Assembly: GCF_019097595.1 (NCBI RefSeq)
Contig: NC_080714.1
Span: 8,077,759 to 8,141,758, forward strand
Reading direction: 5' to 3'
Source of the DNA: Hemibagrus wyckioides
Lineage: Eukaryota; Chordata; Actinopteri; Siluriformes; Bagridae
Length of the DNA: 64,000 nucleotides
Below are positions 25,737 to 39,446 of this stretch, one piece after another. The notes under the pieces are model-generated. The model had not been told where the DNA came from. It worked only from the letters and a program-made list of their open reading frames with translations, and made no database searches. The translations under genes were made by a program, and so were the position numbers. The stretch's first letter is position 1; each line of letters opens with the position of its first letter.

Positions 25737-25779
25737 ATGGAGGATTTTAGTAATATAAGGAGTCTCAGCCCAGAGGAAG
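25737..25779 (+). CDS. plch2: plch2 exon 1 (N-terminus)
   Basis: The ATG has A at -3 and G at +4, a strong context. It encodes MEDFSNIRSLSPEE plus one base, followed by the donor GTAAGC. The lone G joins the acceptor at 49727 to make Val15, continuing as VEKCMSLM. The human PLCH1 N-terminus, as I recall it, reads ...NLSPEKVERCMSVM, so the SLSPEE/V junction fits the PLC-eta family well. Intron 1 would be 23,947 bp, which is long but normal for a first intron. The main doubt is that a 14-codon exon is weak evidence on its own; the phase and the family match carry the call. Confidence 0.8.
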
Positions 25780-28165
25780 GTAAGCATACTTGACATTTTT
25801 TGGACACAACCTCAAGAGAAAAAGACTGAAATAAAGAGAAAGGAAAAATTGTTGGCTGTAAGTGAGTTCAGCTGGTTAGATTATTCCTAGGCATCCTCTC
25901 TATGGACTTACATAGCATTTATTTCTTTTCCCCTGTGACATTGCTGTGCTTCTCTTATTTGTCTCCTTGTGTGATAATGTTGTGTGCAAGAAGGCTGTTG
26001 TGTATACAGTGCGGAGGAGAAAGTATTGTGTTGGCTTTGTTTGGGGATGGAAGCTTAACACCATCCCACTCGGAGTGCGAGTGAGACAGGCTGCTCGTTA
26101 AAGTAGTTATTAAAGGAGTTTCCTATAGAATTAGGATGCTCTCTGTCTGAAGAGATGAAGCGGGTTTTAATGAAGTGTTTGGATTAAAAATATGCAAAAT
26201 ATGTTTTCATGCAATAGCAATTGGTGGAAATTAGAAGTTTATTGTTTTAGTTTATTCCACATGTTTTTCAAAGTGAGGACCAAGGACCCCCATGAGGCTG
26301 TGAAGCAAAGCCAGGGGTGTTTTTTTTTCCATAAATTACAATCCACATTGTAGATACTATTATATTTATTACTGAGTTGCAACTATTGAGTTATTAATCT
26401 GTTTGACTGCTTACTCATAAACTCAAACAAGTCAGATTGAGTTTCAGTTAAAATGTGGGAGAAAGATTCAAGAATAATAAAAATCACAGTAATAATCCAA
26501 AATATTTATACTGATTTCAGCCTATATTATTAATAATATTTTTTTATTTATTTATTTTATTTTATTTATTTATTTATTTTTTAAATATTTTTTAAATAGA
26601 TCATTTTATAACTAAATAATATCGATATATTTTAATATTAAGCAATTTTTTCATGAAAAAAATTCTTGCAATGTAAAAAAATAAGTCTTTGCAGTAGATG
26701 GAATCTAATATGTTCTCACTTACATTGAGGACGAATGCAGAATTCAACAAATGTTTTCCGCAAAAATGAAATCTTAAGACAAGAACCTCAAGAGTTTTCT
26801 TAAGAGTCTCTTCTCAAGAGAACACAATGGGGCGCTGCTCTTGACTTACCTCTCATGTGACATGTAATCTCAACATGGCCTGTTGGTAATAATCTGTGTA
26901 GTCTTGTAAGTACTCGGGCTTCCATGTGCACATGGTTCCCACTAAATATGCATAGGAAAGGTCATGTTTGGTGAGAAAAGGCGTTTTCTGTCAGATATTT
27001 ATTCTAAACTCTTAACACGTGAAAACGCTGGGGAAGATCAGACCGCTGTAAGAAAAAAGTCAAAGTATTTGTCATTAGGCTAACCACCGAATTTGGGTTT
27101 AGCACCAAATGTGTCTTAAGCAGCTTAACTCAACAGTCTAGTGCACAGTGCTACAATTTGTTGCCATGCTGACTGTTGTGAATTAACATCTGCTCATACT
27201 GGCCAGTGCAGACCTGTATGAAGTCCACTTCCATGGTGTACCATATCCTCCGATACTTCATTCTTAAATTTGAGAGTGCTTAGTGCAGGACCATAGTGTT
27301 ATAGTGATTTACTCACAGATAGATAGGATTTAGGGAGTTACATCTAGCCTAAAGAACACCTTTACGCCCTCGACTAGTGTATTCCTTTTATAAGTATATA
27401 AGAATGACAAAACATGATCCAATGCAGCGGTATATATAATATTTGCAATAAACAGTTCTCTTGCCATACAGTGTAGTATGTTTACTGTGAGCTTTGGTTG
27501 CTAAGAAACATAATAGTCATGCTGCATAATAGTCATGCTGTATAGAGCAATGACTTAAGTGTGATAGTTGTAGACTAAAACCTGGCCTATGAATGAGACA
27601 GTCACATGTGTGTGTATTGAAAGGATTTAAAACAGCTTCAAACCCAGCTCAGCCAATCCCATTGAAGAAATTGAACAACATGTTTTATGATATGCCTTTT
27701 AGCCTTTATTGAATAATCAGACAAAAATAGAGCCTGTACACATATAAATTTGCATTTCTAAACAACAAGGGATGTTCAGACTTCAGTAATAGGTTGGGTT
27801 GTTTTTTTTTTGCAGTACCTGACAAGATTACTCAGCATGCTGTTTTCATGTCTGGCATTAAATCCTGGCATCAGCCAATTAAATGAAAAAATGGTATTGA
27901 TCTGAATTTCTCATCGCTCCTTTAATTCCTGTCTTTCAAGATAACTAAGTGAAGGTGTGACAGCCCACCCATTAAAGCAGGTGTAAGGAAATGTGAGTCG
28001 AGATTTCTCTATTGATTTCTACAAGCCAGTGTTTTCCTCCAGGCGAAATACTGTATGTTTGCATGTAAACTAGTCAAGAATCAGCAAAAGGAAATACATC
28101 AATATGTGATTTGCACTATGTTTTAGGTCCTCTTCAGTTTTTCAGTCTGCAGATGCAGGATTTAG
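25780..28165. other. plch2 intron 1, left part, nothing recognised
   Basis: AT-rich intronic sequence with no clear repeat family or alternative exon. Confidence 0.45.
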
Positions 28166-28394
28166 CCTTTATTATTATCTGTCACATATACATTACTGCA
28201 CAGCGAAATTCTTTCTTCACATACCCCATCATTGGAGGCTGGGGTCAGAGCACAGGGTCAGCCATTATGCAGCCCCTCCTGGAGCAGGGTGGGTTCAGGG
28301 CCTTGATCAAGGGCCCAAGAAGGGCAGCTTGGCGGTGCTGGGGCTTGAACCCCATTGTCCGATCAACAACCCAGAGCCTTAACCACTTGAGCGG
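28166..28394 (-). mobile_element. tRNA-derived SINE family B copy 2 (minus strand)
   Basis: Same organisation as 9976-10200, with gtcacatatacattactgca tail sequence on the + strand and the aaccacttgag head at the right. It differs from copy 1 by scattered substitutions and a short insertion near 28310. Confidence 0.8.
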
Positions 28395-29779
28395 TTTTAT
28401 TTATTTTTTTTCCTAATATGAATCTGATGAATATTTCCTGACTGTGTGTCTGGATGGATTGTGTTTTAGTGACCTGCAGTGCTGAAAATCATAGTTCAGG
28501 TGAATGTTACTGACAATAACAGAAGTGAAACTCAGACAATAGTTAATTTTTGGCATCTTTAATCAGACACACATCCAATGTTATCTACATAAACACAGTT
28601 ACCAGTTACAAAACCCAGACTTAATAAATCTTTTGCCTCATCAATGTTTTATTTCTTTTTACTTTTTGTGAAGCACATTTTGTCTCGCAAGAACCAGCCA
28701 AACATCTTCACACTTTCCAAATCCTAATGCATCCAGTTATTATGGACACAATTAGTCTTCACAAACCCACAGAAAACCAGTTAAAAATAACTCTCTCCTA
28801 CATCCACATCCCTAAAAGTGACCAGGAAAACCTAAACAGCATTACTTTCTCCCCCATTTCCTTGCTCTCTTGCCAACTTCCTGTCAACATATGCTTTGGC
28901 ATGTTTTCAAATTGAACCTGAAGCACCTCCGCCACAATATACCTCTGATTACACCACCCTCACTATTCATTCCCGAGCACTGCATTGTATTTGATTTAAT
29001 TCTTTATTTTCGAGTGGCCTCCTGCACGGTGAGAAACCTTCAGCTTCAAACTGTGACACAGAGGCATTAAAACATCATGTAGACGGCAACGAATCGTTAA
29101 TATTACAGTTGAAATTGTTTTTGACCAATTTTTTCTCATTTTTTTGTTTTCTTCCCGGACAATGACGATGAATCATTTTCTGCAGTGAATGGAAGTGTCC
29201 ACAGATTTGATCGGTTTTGTAATCGTAACAATATTTCAGCTTTAGTCAGTTTTATAGTACAGCTTAGTCATAGCTATAGTGCAATCAGAATGATTCTGCC
29301 AAACAAGAAAGAAATGTGCTTGTATTAATAATCCACAGTGCACAAACCCATTCCAGTAAGAGCACAATAGGGCACGGGTAATCCGTTTTTCTTTGTACTT
29401 TTAAAGGTCTCAGGAAAACTGTAAGGCGTAAGAGTGCAAATATTCTATCTCAGGTACAAATCTGCCAAAATATTATTCAACTATAGAAAGAAAAGTGTTC
29501 ACGGTGTGATACCATTATACCACCAGAACTATTTTTCAAACAGGATTACAGTCAGTGCTGTGAGATTCAAGCAGCAGTACAGGTCAATTCTTTGGCCATA
29601 GAAACTGCTAGAATATTTTAAAACTTATGCTTGGTTAAGCAGATTGCTCTTGGCCTTCAGAAAGTACTTCTGCATTAAATGGGCTATTAGGGCTAAACTG
29701 CTGCTATCTTTCAAACTTATCCTTGCATTTAAAATATAAAAAATATTTCAGATGTCTTTAGTGGATTATTTTGGACTTT

Positions 29780-30056
29780 TGTTGATGTGGGGTCAGGGGT
29801 TCGATCCGCAAGTCTGTCCTCTGTGTGTGCATGGAGTTTTTTTTATGTTCTTCCAGAACTTTGAAGGTTTCCGCTAAGTATGCCAGTTTCCTCCTCCAGT
29901 CCAAAGATGCATTGCAGGCTGATTGGCATCTCTAAATTGTGTGTTTTGTGTGAGAGTGTGTGTGTGTGTGTGTGATGGATTGGCACCCAGTCCAGACTCC
30001 AGGTTGGCTGTGACTCTGGGTAGGATAAGCAGTACAGAAAATGTGTGGACGGATTA
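29780..30056 (+). mobile_element. Mermaid/DANA-type SINE, diverged
   Basis: It keeps gggttcgatccgcaagtc (B box), ttcctcctccagtccaaag and a gtgtggacgga-like remnant of the tail. A (GT)n expanded inside it at about 29955-29975. Confidence 0.6.
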
Positions 30057-30324
30057 TTTACTCTATCATACTGAACCTTCCCTAAAATGCCTTTTGAGGA
30101 GAAAGAGTTCAAAATATGCACACACACACACACACACACAAAATAAATGTATATTATTTTGGTTTAAATTAAAGGGTTTTCAATTTTTACCCAACATCTA
30201 CTTGAACCCAGTCAGGCCTTTAAGGTTATATACAACTTGGCCACTCCTTTTGGACTGTCCATGTAAATAACAAAACAAATTAAAGACAAATACGTAGAAA
30301 TAAAAAGCAGTGCTAAAATCTGAT

Positions 30325-30470
30325 CTGATAGCTTAGTGGTTAAGGTATTGGACTATTGATTAGTTTGAATCCAAGGTCCACCAAGATGCCACTGCTGGGC
30401 CCTGAGCAATGCCCTTAACCCTCAGTTGTATAAAATGTAAATTACTCTGGATAAGGGTTGATATTTGATG
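30325..30470 (+). mobile_element. L2-tailed tRNA SINE
   Basis: A-box-like gatagcttagtggttaag and B-box-like gtttgaatccaagg are followed by gccactgctgggccctgag and the tail ctctggataagggttga. The same order recurs at 34277-34445 and, reversed, at 36229-36400. Confidence 0.7.
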
Positions 30471-30717
30471 TTACCTTACATGTCATAGCATATAAAGAGA
30501 TGTATTTAACATGCAGGTCAGTTATATAAAGTGTGCAAACTTTCATTTTCATATCAGGAGTCAAACCCCAGATACCTGGAACCCTAACCACTAGACCATG
30601 TGGAATATTAGAATATTAGATCTCAAGATATAATGCATTGCTCAGCTGGAGTAGTTGTTAAATTATTGATCGTTATTAGAATGTTGATGCAGATATTTGA
30701 TTGGTTAAACAACAAAA

Positions 30718-30736
30718 CTAACCCTAACCCTAACCC
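30718..30736. repeat. Short interstitial telomere-like repeat
   Basis: Three tandem CCCTAA-type units. Too short to infer a chromosome fusion. Confidence 0.6.
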
Positions 30737-32321
30737 AACAAAATGTACTGCATTAAAAAAAAATTCTAAACAAAAACAATATAAACTACTTCTCTAAGAA
30801 TATTGTCGCACATGCTTCAAAGCCATTATTGGCTTTTATTAAACGAAAAAAGTGATAATCTTTAAAGAGCTTTGAAATAGTTTTATTTTATTGCAAATGG
30901 ATATTCTGGGTTACACCTTAATTTAATTTATTATCACATTTTCTCTCTCTCTGCTACATCATGTCCACATGATGAAACATAATACCCTGAAGGGACGTCA
31001 GCGGTGGCCTTGGATATCACCACATTAGCGTTTCAAACAGTATTCGATTATACAATCTGTAAGAAATGGGTCTGACTTTTTGCCTTCCTATTTATGTTCT
31101 GTTTTTATTGACAAGACCTGGCAACACTGAAGCTTACTTCATCCGAAATTCATTTTCCTGAAGCATATCTGAGACCAGCGACAGTATGCTGGAGAATACT
31201 AATGTGTAGATTGACAGCTCTGTTGCATTGCGAGACAATCTGCACTTCACGAAGTCAAGGAGAGTTTCAGCGCTTGTGGTCAGCACCACGCTGAGAGGTA
31301 GAAGAGGTGGTGATAAAGTGACTACGATCAAAAAGAATGAAAGTGGAAGGAACAGGAACGTTTGACAGCTCACTTCCAGTCAGATGCAAATTCGCTTAAG
31401 GAGCAGCTGCACTTTTGTGAAGTGCAACTCAATTACAACTTCTAGTGAGAAGATGGGGTTTAAAGATGCTAAAGGTTTAACAGTTAGCACTCCTCGTTAT
31501 ATACCCAGCTGAATGATTTAGAAACCTTGGCAGAAACATCACAGTGCAAAGTTAATGGAACATTTTAGAAGAAGAAAACATAAAAATTCTACAAGCTTGA
31601 ATCAGCTTAGACTGGGTTTTTTTTTTTTTTTTTTTTTTTGCCTGGAGCTAGTAGCCATAGCAAGGAATGAATGTTAATGCCTGCTAATTAGCTATATCAA
31701 AATATAGTGTTTGCTATTTGTACATATACATTAATATCTTTTTAAAAAGTATGAATGTCTATATTTAAGCACTGAAAATACACTATATATCAGGCCAAAT
31801 GATTCAAAATAGTTTATTGAGGCAATTGAGGGTGTTTTTTATCACACTAACTGCTGCTATGTTTCCCCTTACTTGCTAGCTGGATTAGCCATGTAGTGTT
31901 AAATGCTTTAATGAAACGTTACTTCATAAAGAAGTGTTGCGTGCTAGCCGCATTAGCCTTGTAGTGTCAGTGTAAATAAAAAAAAAAGGTCTATATTTAA
32001 CCTGAAATACTCTACAAACTGATATTTCAGGATGTCTAACTTTACCGAGGCAGGTATGGTAGAAATGACAGAGCTGCATTAGCCTTGTAGTGTCAGCGTA
32101 AATGTGACTCTGAAGACCACGATTGCCAAAACTCTTAGCTTTTTATGTACCTTTCAAACAGAAAGCATGGGTAAATTGTATAAATTTCCCTCTGCTCCAC
32201 TGCTGTAAGTGTCAAAACCTGCCCTGTTCATGCTAATCTGGTGCTCTGAGGCAGCCTTTTCTCCATGCTAAAACACACAAGTAGCTGTAATGGCTTGTGA
32301 GGGCTCCTCTCTCTCTCTCTT

Positions 32322-32366
<45 letters not shown>

Positions 32367-34276
32367 GTGGTATTTCATTAGCAAGACAGTGAAAGTAATT
32401 TGTCATGGACAACCATGTCATCGAAAGGTTAAGTCACACCACATCCAGAATGAGACACAGACTGCATCTGGTGTATTAGGATGGTACAACGAGGAGAGGA
32501 CTTAACCAAGGAATTATGCATCCAGACACGTAAACTTAGCCCTTGTGGAAATACTTGCGATGGCTTTTCTTTTTCAACAATGTCTGCCTCTTAATTACTT
32601 TGTATAGAAACTCATGGGCACATCAAAAGCTCTCATACCCGGGCTTAGGCTTCTACTTAATTCCTGTGTAACATGGTGTCCAGCTCAGGTATGTGAATTG
32701 TTGCGAGATTGGGAAGGTGCGTGACTCATTAAAGTTTCTCCTCCTACGGAGAACAGCTAGCGTTTCATTCCTTTAGTTTGAATCCATTTACTGTTTGACT
32801 CTGACAGAGAGACTCCTGGCTTAGAAGATGTTCTTTTTTGTCTCAGCATGTTCTTGTTCTTTGCGCTTGCATTTATATATATATCACGAACAGGAACGCT
32901 TGGAACTCGCTGCTGCAAATGCACCTTCCGAGGCCTGTACGTGTCCTGTTGCAGCTTTGTCAGAAAAAGCAGAGTGCTTCACGATACAAAGGAAAACTTG
33001 CATTAGAATATCCTTAGGAGTGTACGGATGCTGCAGAGTGCCTTAAAATGTAACAGTACACTAAGGCTGGGAATCCATTTATTAGAGAAGTACAAGTCAT
33101 AATTGGATTTAAAGCATTTTTTGGCACTAAAGGAAGTGTGAATGGAACAGACAGATCTAAATTCGGAATAAGATCACAGTTAAGAGTGTGTGTTCCTCAT
33201 TCTGGAGGCCATTATTCAATCATTTATGCTCAGAGACAAGCTGGCAATGTACAGTAGATCTGCGTTTAAGTGAATATTACTATCTAAATAGTATAGTCGG
33301 GTGTGTTATTTTTTTTTAACAAACAAGCTTGCTAATAAACAAAATGCGACGGATATTTGTTTCTGTTACTGTTATGAGTTATGAGGAAGGAAGATTTATG
33401 AGAGATAAGCTTCCTGTAAATGTTGATAGAAAGTAAGTGTGTGTGTGTGTGTTGTTTGTTAATGTGTACTGTATGCATGCAAGTGTGGATGCTGAGAGCT
33501 CTAGTCACAATGAGGCTTGTTCTGGGTGACACACTCGTACATTTTGACAGTCCACACAGCTTTCTCATGTTCCTGTGTATCTCTCACACACACACATACG
33601 AACACACACACTTTTACTGCACCAGTGTTAAACGACCCCCTGCAGAGTCACATTTAAGGCAGAGGGGTTAAATTAGATCAACTGACACTCTGCAGGTCTT
33701 TAATAAATACCAGGCAATTTACTGTGCCCTGGTCACACAGGGTCCAGATATTACACAGATAGTGCATTAGTCATCTTATTACACCAGCAGCAAGTGTTAC
33801 AGCGTGGACACACTAGTGAGTCAGTGTGCTAAAATGATTCATTGGCACTGTTTTGTCTTGAGCTGTATGGAAGGTATGGCTTCCCATATAATACTCCCAG
33901 GTGTTTTGTGGTTAGTCAGATAATTATTGGCATGATGTGGGCCATGTTTGGGTTCTGTGTCTGTATTGACTGTAAATGTTTCTGTAGTAGCTGGAAGAAT
34001 CTTGGAGAAGATTGAGGACATCAAAAGAAAGAAAATAGAACTGATATCTATATTTCCATCTATATTTAGGGATAGATTAAAACCAGGAATACAGGGGACA
34101 TATCCAAGGGCCCTAGAGCATAGATTTAGTCTAAAGGATTAGACCATTACGTCACATCACACACAAACCCTATCAGAGAATGAATGAAAGAGTTTATTTG
34201 CTGATGTTGAATTGCATTAATGAAAACATAAAATGGGCCGATAAATAGGCCAAAATGGCCAATGGGCCAATAAAGC
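30737..34276. other. plch2 intron 1, non-coding with T and CT runs
   Basis: It contains a poly-T at about 31618-31639 and a (CT)n at about 32309-32363. I found no exon I could support. An open frame at 31134-31373 (minus) has a hydrophobic N-terminus but no family resemblance. Confidence 0.45.
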
Positions 34277-34445
34277 TGATAGCAGAGTGGTTATGATGTT
34301 TGGAATGAAAGGTTGTGAGTTCAAATCCCAGGAATCACCAAGCTGCCACTGCTGGACTCTTGAGAAGGCAGTTAACACTAAACTGCTCAGTTGTATGAAG
34401 TGAAATAAATGTAATCTGTTCTGGATAAGGGCTTCTACTAAAGTT
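34277..34445 (+). mobile_element. L2-tailed tRNA SINE
   Basis: tRNA-like head gatagcagagtggttatga with B-box gagttcaaatccc, body ctgccactgctgga, and the tail tctggataagggcttctact typical of SINEs that borrow an L2-clade LINE 3' end. Confidence 0.75.
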
Positions 34446-34664
34446 TTGTGAATGACGTTCTGGCTATTGAGTCAGAGCTGGTTAAACACATTTTGGTGGA
34501 TGAGTTTGATGGAAAAAAGCTAGAAAAAGGCCACAGTAATTGAGTTGCAGTGTGGTATTGTGGGATGGTCTGCATAGTTGGCTGGAGAGAGGGTCCCTCT
34601 CCATAGGATTTACTAATCTGACCCTCTGAAGAAGGCTAAAACTTTCCTAAACTAATAAAATTAT

Positions 34665-34930
34665 TAATAGAACCATCACACCCATATATGCTTCTATCAC
34701 AAACTGTTGCCAAGTTGGAAACACAGAATTATCAAAATGTATTTGTGTGTTGTTGTGTTAAGATTTCCTTTTACTAGAAGTAAGGGGCCCAAATCTTTTC
34801 CAGCGTGACAATGCCCCTGTGAGGACAGTGAGGTCCATAAAAATATGGTTCACCAAGACCTCATCCTCACTGAAGACATTTGGGATAAATTGGAACACTG
34901 ACGTCAGCCATCATTTTGGAACTATATGTT
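34665..34930 (+). mobile_element. Tc1-type relic, same family as 22655-23040
   Basis: It contains caaactgttgccaagttgga, actagaagtaaggggcccaa and ttccagcgtgacaatgcccc, matching the transposase-derived blocks of this family. Both inverted ends are missing and the frame is broken. Confidence 0.65.
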
Positions 34931-35280
34931 TTATATATTGGGTGTCATATACTTGTGGCTGTATAGTATATACCGTATCTTGCATGGCTATTTTAAGCTT
35001 TCTGTATTAAGGTTTGATAAAACCAGCGTTGAGGCTGTCTGGGAGTTTACTTGCAGATGCAGAAGAACTGTTCCAAGTTCTCCAAGAAACCGGGAATAAG
35101 CAATTTCCTCAGAGACCTGAATGACAGCATATGGCAATTTATGCAGGGTTACATGCTCTCTAAATAAATAAATAAATAAAATACAAGAGTACCTTAGTAT
35201 CACATACAAAACACTCATGATCAGAGGGCATCCATGCTTGGTTATAAAACTTTTACCAAAAAAACTTTGCCTTTAAAGAG

Positions 35281-35326
35281 AGGCGTGTAGTTTTTCTTTA
35301 AGTTTTTCTTTAAGTTTTTCTTTATG
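35281..35326. repeat. Short tandem repeat of agtttttcttta
   Basis: About three and a half 12-bp units. Confidence 0.8.
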
Positions 35327-36228
35327 TTGCCTGTGAGGTGAAATGCAAAAGTAATTACAAGCCTCATTTTTCTCCATCCCTTCTGCTGAAATTACATAAG
35401 CCTTTTAGTTGCCTTTTAAGGAACAATATTGCAATTAACAGTTTTCTAAATGAAGCAGCATGCTGTAGGTCCCCAGGTTTGACCCTGAGCGGTGTGGAGT
35501 TTAAAATGTTCTCTTTCTGTTCACTTGGAGTTCCTGTTAGTTCTCTGATTTCTTCTGACCGCCTAAAAGCACAGCAGTAGTACGAAATTTGTGTGTACCT
35601 GGTGCATGGCATTGGACTGGTGTCCTAGTCAGACATACACAGTGTTCCTGATCACATGGCTCTAAAAAAGATACAAGCTGCTGAATATGAATGAACAAAT
35701 GAATGAATGAAGGTACCTTTGAAATGATCATTTTAGGTCTAGTACCAATGTTAACCAAATGAAATACAATCTGGGTCATTTAAATAGGCCAAATAAAAGC
35801 TCACGCTTCTGACACCTGTAGAACGTTCTGTTATTGTTCTGTTTTTTGGCCAGAACAAGAGTCGACTCGACAGAGGTACAGGATTAACTAAATCAGAAAT
35901 GTGCGAGCTCCCCTCCTTCCGCACTCGTCCACATGGGGAAAGTGTAGCAGCAGGACTCCCAGTCCTTTCCTCTGTGCCACCATCTGTTCTCTCAGCCTTT
36001 CGTTCACTCTGTACCGGAGGCTGCCCTCTCGGTGCCGCTCCTGACGTCTATGAACCAACAGGAACCTTCACTGTGAGCTCTCCCTCTGAGTGTGTGTATG
36101 TGTGATATATTTGTGTGTGTGCTCTAGAGTGTGGAGGTTTATTAGTCTGTTTGTTTCAAACGTCAGGTGGGGTGTAAAACTGAAAGATATATTCTTCCAG
36201 AAAGTGACCCAGCCAGTTGTCTTTTCTA

Positions 36229-36400
36229 TGATTTACATTTCTGGCATTTGGTAGACGCTCTTATCCAGAGCAGCTTACATTTTTATCTTATTTTATACAA
36301 ATGAGCAATTAAGGGCCTTGCTCAGGGGCCCAGCAGTGGCAGCTTGGTGGACCTGGGATTCGAACTCACAACCTTCCGATCAGTAGTCCAACACTGACTT
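36229..36400 (-). mobile_element. L2-tailed tRNA SINE (minus strand)
   Basis: On the + strand it starts with the reversed tail (ggtagacgctcttatccaga) and ends with the reversed B-box region (gggattcgaactcacaacc). It is the best-kept copy of this family in the window. Confidence 0.8.
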
Positions 36401-36849
36401 AAATAATGGAATCATTCCATTAGAATTTAATGACAGATAATAACAAATTCTAATAATAAAAAAAAGTGAAGCAAGACATTTCATATTTAACAAATAACAA
36501 ACCTGACCTGAATTACTGTTTAAACCCCAGAAGTATGGGTTAATTAATAATTTAGCCCTAGTTGCTAAATTCGTTGTACTTGACCCAACAGATGACCATG
36601 AACCTCTAGAAGCTGTGTTGTTCTGAGCGTTTTGAGAACCTCAAGAGAGGCAACAACCCAGTTTCCCTGAATTCTTGTCAGTTCAAAGGCACTAATGAAA
36701 TATTTCCTGCTGTTGTGTGTGTCTGATCCTTATAAGCGTTCATTGTCACCGTTGTAAACATAACTTCCTTCTTCCATGAGGAGAGTAGAGTGTCATGACG
36801 GTGTTGTTTCCAGGTGGACAGCCTTAAGCTTCTGAATTAAATATTTAAT

Positions 36850-37440
36850 ATTTTCCTTTTGCTGGTTCTACGTCACTCCCTTTTCATGCTACGTCTACAT
36901 CTCGCGGGTTCTGCATCACTCCTTTTTCATGCTACATCTACATCTCGCTTTTTCTACTTCACTCCCTTTTCATGCTACGTCTACGTTTCGCTTTTTCATC
37001 ACTCCCTTTCATGCTATGTCTGCGTCTCACTGGTTCTACGTCACTCCCGTTTTATGCTAAGTCTACATCTTGCTGGTTCTACATCACTCCTGTTTCATGC
37101 TATGTCTACGTCCCGTGGGATCTAAGTCACGCCATGTTTCATGCTCTGTCTATGTCTCACTGGTTCTACATCACTCCCTTTTCATGCCATGTCTACGTTT
37201 CGCCTTTTCTACGTCACTCCCATTTCATGCTACGTCTACATTTCGCTGTTTCTATTTCACTCCCTTTTCATGCTACGTCTACATCTCGCTGGTTCTACGT
37301 CACTCCTGTTTCATGCTACGTCTACATCTCGCTGGTTCTACGTCACTCCTGTTTCATGCTACGTCTACATCTCGCTGGTTCTACGTCACTCCTGTTTCAT
37401 GCTACGTCTACATCTCGCTGGTTCTACGTCACTCCCGTTG
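36850..37440. repeat. 43-bp minisatellite, about 14 units
   Basis: The unit is gctacgtctacatctcgctg then gttctacgtcactcctgtttcat. The last four units (about 37270-37440) are identical; the left units are diverged and vary in length. Since 43 is not a multiple of three, all + frames stay open and give overlapping 88-157 residue reading frames with the same Ser/Phe/His-rich 43-residue period; these are artefacts. Seven units contain CTACGTCACT, a CREB/ATF-like core. It lies in plch2 intron 1, about 4.3 kb upstream of the candidate alternative first exon. Confidence 0.95.
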
Positions 37441-39446
37441 CATAGAAAACCATATCAGATTAAAATAATGCTTCAAAAACTCATAGTGATCATCCTTTAA
37501 GACTCTTTCATTATTCTATTATTCTATTATCAATTCAAACTTTAATGCAACTGAAGACGTCTACTGTTAGAATAAGTTTAGTTTACTTTCAGGTTGTGAC
37601 GCTACACCATGAGGGGAAAGTGCTAGAAGGGTGAATACTTATACAGACTCCATATTCTGCAAAGCCAGCTGCAGTGTCACCGTCTGATTTTCTGTATGTA
37701 TTATCCTAGCATTATCCGTAAAGCTGGAACCCCCATAGTGAAGGCAAGTGTAGGATGAAGGAGTGAGCTACATAAAAGCTCAGCACACTTGCCTTAACGT
37801 TTCAAGCTATTTAATCACTGGACCATGCCACTAGTTAAATCCCGAATGGCTCATTACTCCTTTTATACTTTATAAGGCTGGGTTTGTCAAACCTTTTGTA
37901 ACCAGGGACCCCTTAAACTGTAAAATAAATTCCACAGATCCCCTCAGTACAGATTTATTTCCTTTCATGTCTAGAATAAAATTTTGTCTATTTGTTAGAT
38001 TAGAGCTTTTCCACCTACAGCACATGTCCATGCTGACGTCAATTATATTCCTACTTGTTTTTGGAGTTGGAGTTTGGATTGAACCCCAAACATTTCAAGG
38101 CCAAAAGAAGTCAATAATAAGTATAATAACGTTCTTAATGGTAGTTAGTGACCAAAAAAAAGAGGTAAGAGTAAGCTGTAACAGAAAACAAATCAGACTG
38201 GGTTTTCAACTTGGAACCAACTTTGTATGATGTGGAATAATGTACAAAATCTATATACTACATAATCTATATACATTTCATTTTTGGATTAAAACCTTGA
38301 AAAAAAACAAACCTTTGCTTGTAAGGATAAAGTAGCTATAGAAAATGACTGACTGATGGAATGAATGAATGTTTGCTTATTAATAAACCAAATCAGCAGC
38401 AGTTTTTGCACACTACCACTAAAAACACTAAATACAGTTATTCTTAGTAAAAAGAAAAAAAAAACTTCCCAGGCTACATCTCTTGTTTCCACACAAGAGT
38501 AAAGATAATTTTCACTAACAGCAGTAATTATTTTTGTACAAAGCCACCCACAAGTGCAGAACCTGAGTCAAGCGTTCACTCGTGGGTGGCTTTCTAGTTT
38601 CGGGCCAATACACCAAGAAAATTGCCATAGAAGTCTTAGGATGTGTTTAGTCTCGTGCTTAGTGCACAAAAGATGCTGCTGACAAAATGTTTCTCCTGAT
38701 TTTTTTGCAGCCTGACTCCTGTGATTCAGTGGTTAACAGTCTTTCCTGCTATATATGTACAAGATCGTTAATAAAGATATGACAGAAGGCTAGGATATTT
38801 AAATGAATCCAAATAAGTAAGCTTCATGTCAGACACATGTTCCTGTGTTTCTGGGGCTGTTTAGGATCCACACAATTTGTTCATCTTAAGGCTTGAATAT
38901 TTCATACATAGTAGCAATGATGGAAATGGCCTGGAAGCTGTCATGGTGCCAGTGGGATTTGTCCCACTGTCTTGCTTCATCTCCGCCTAAAGAGAGCGAT
39001 GCAGCAGGGCTTTAATCCTGTAATCTGTCCAGCTCTTTTGCTTCCTCATCTGTACAACCAGCTCAAAGAGATCAGCTTCCAAAGCTTTCACAATAATGCC
39101 ACCATTTAATCCATCATGCTAATGGATCACTCCTGGATCGCTTACTGAACCTCTGCCATAATTTGTCACTGTGAGTCTAACGTTTGTCATCTCTACTATT
39201 TCTACATTGAACATTAAACATCAAACGGTAAACAATATACGTTTTTAATGAGCTAACGGGAAAACCAGAAATATTCTCCCTTATGGTTAAGATTATTGAA
39301 TTTTCTCTCGAATTAATTATCAGTATAACCTCTACTAGGATAAATTTCCTCCTGACATCAGAGCAGAACCCACTTTTCAGAGGAAAAATAATAATGCTGC
39401 ATCAACCAATGCTACAAACATATATATTTTATATGTTTGACATTTC
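37441..39446. other. plch2 intron 1, nothing recognised
   Basis: No supported exon or repeat. Confidence 0.4.

Noticed and set aside
30718..30736. Chromosome-fusion telomere tract
   Set aside because: Only about three units; chance or repair insertion is more likely.
35899..36105. 68-codon frame considered as another alternative first exon of plch2
   Set aside because: No donor of the needed phase was found, and the peptide is not recognisable.
36859..37500. Three overlapping reading frames of 88-157 residues
   Set aside because: All are the 43-bp tandem repeat in different frames with the same 43-residue period.
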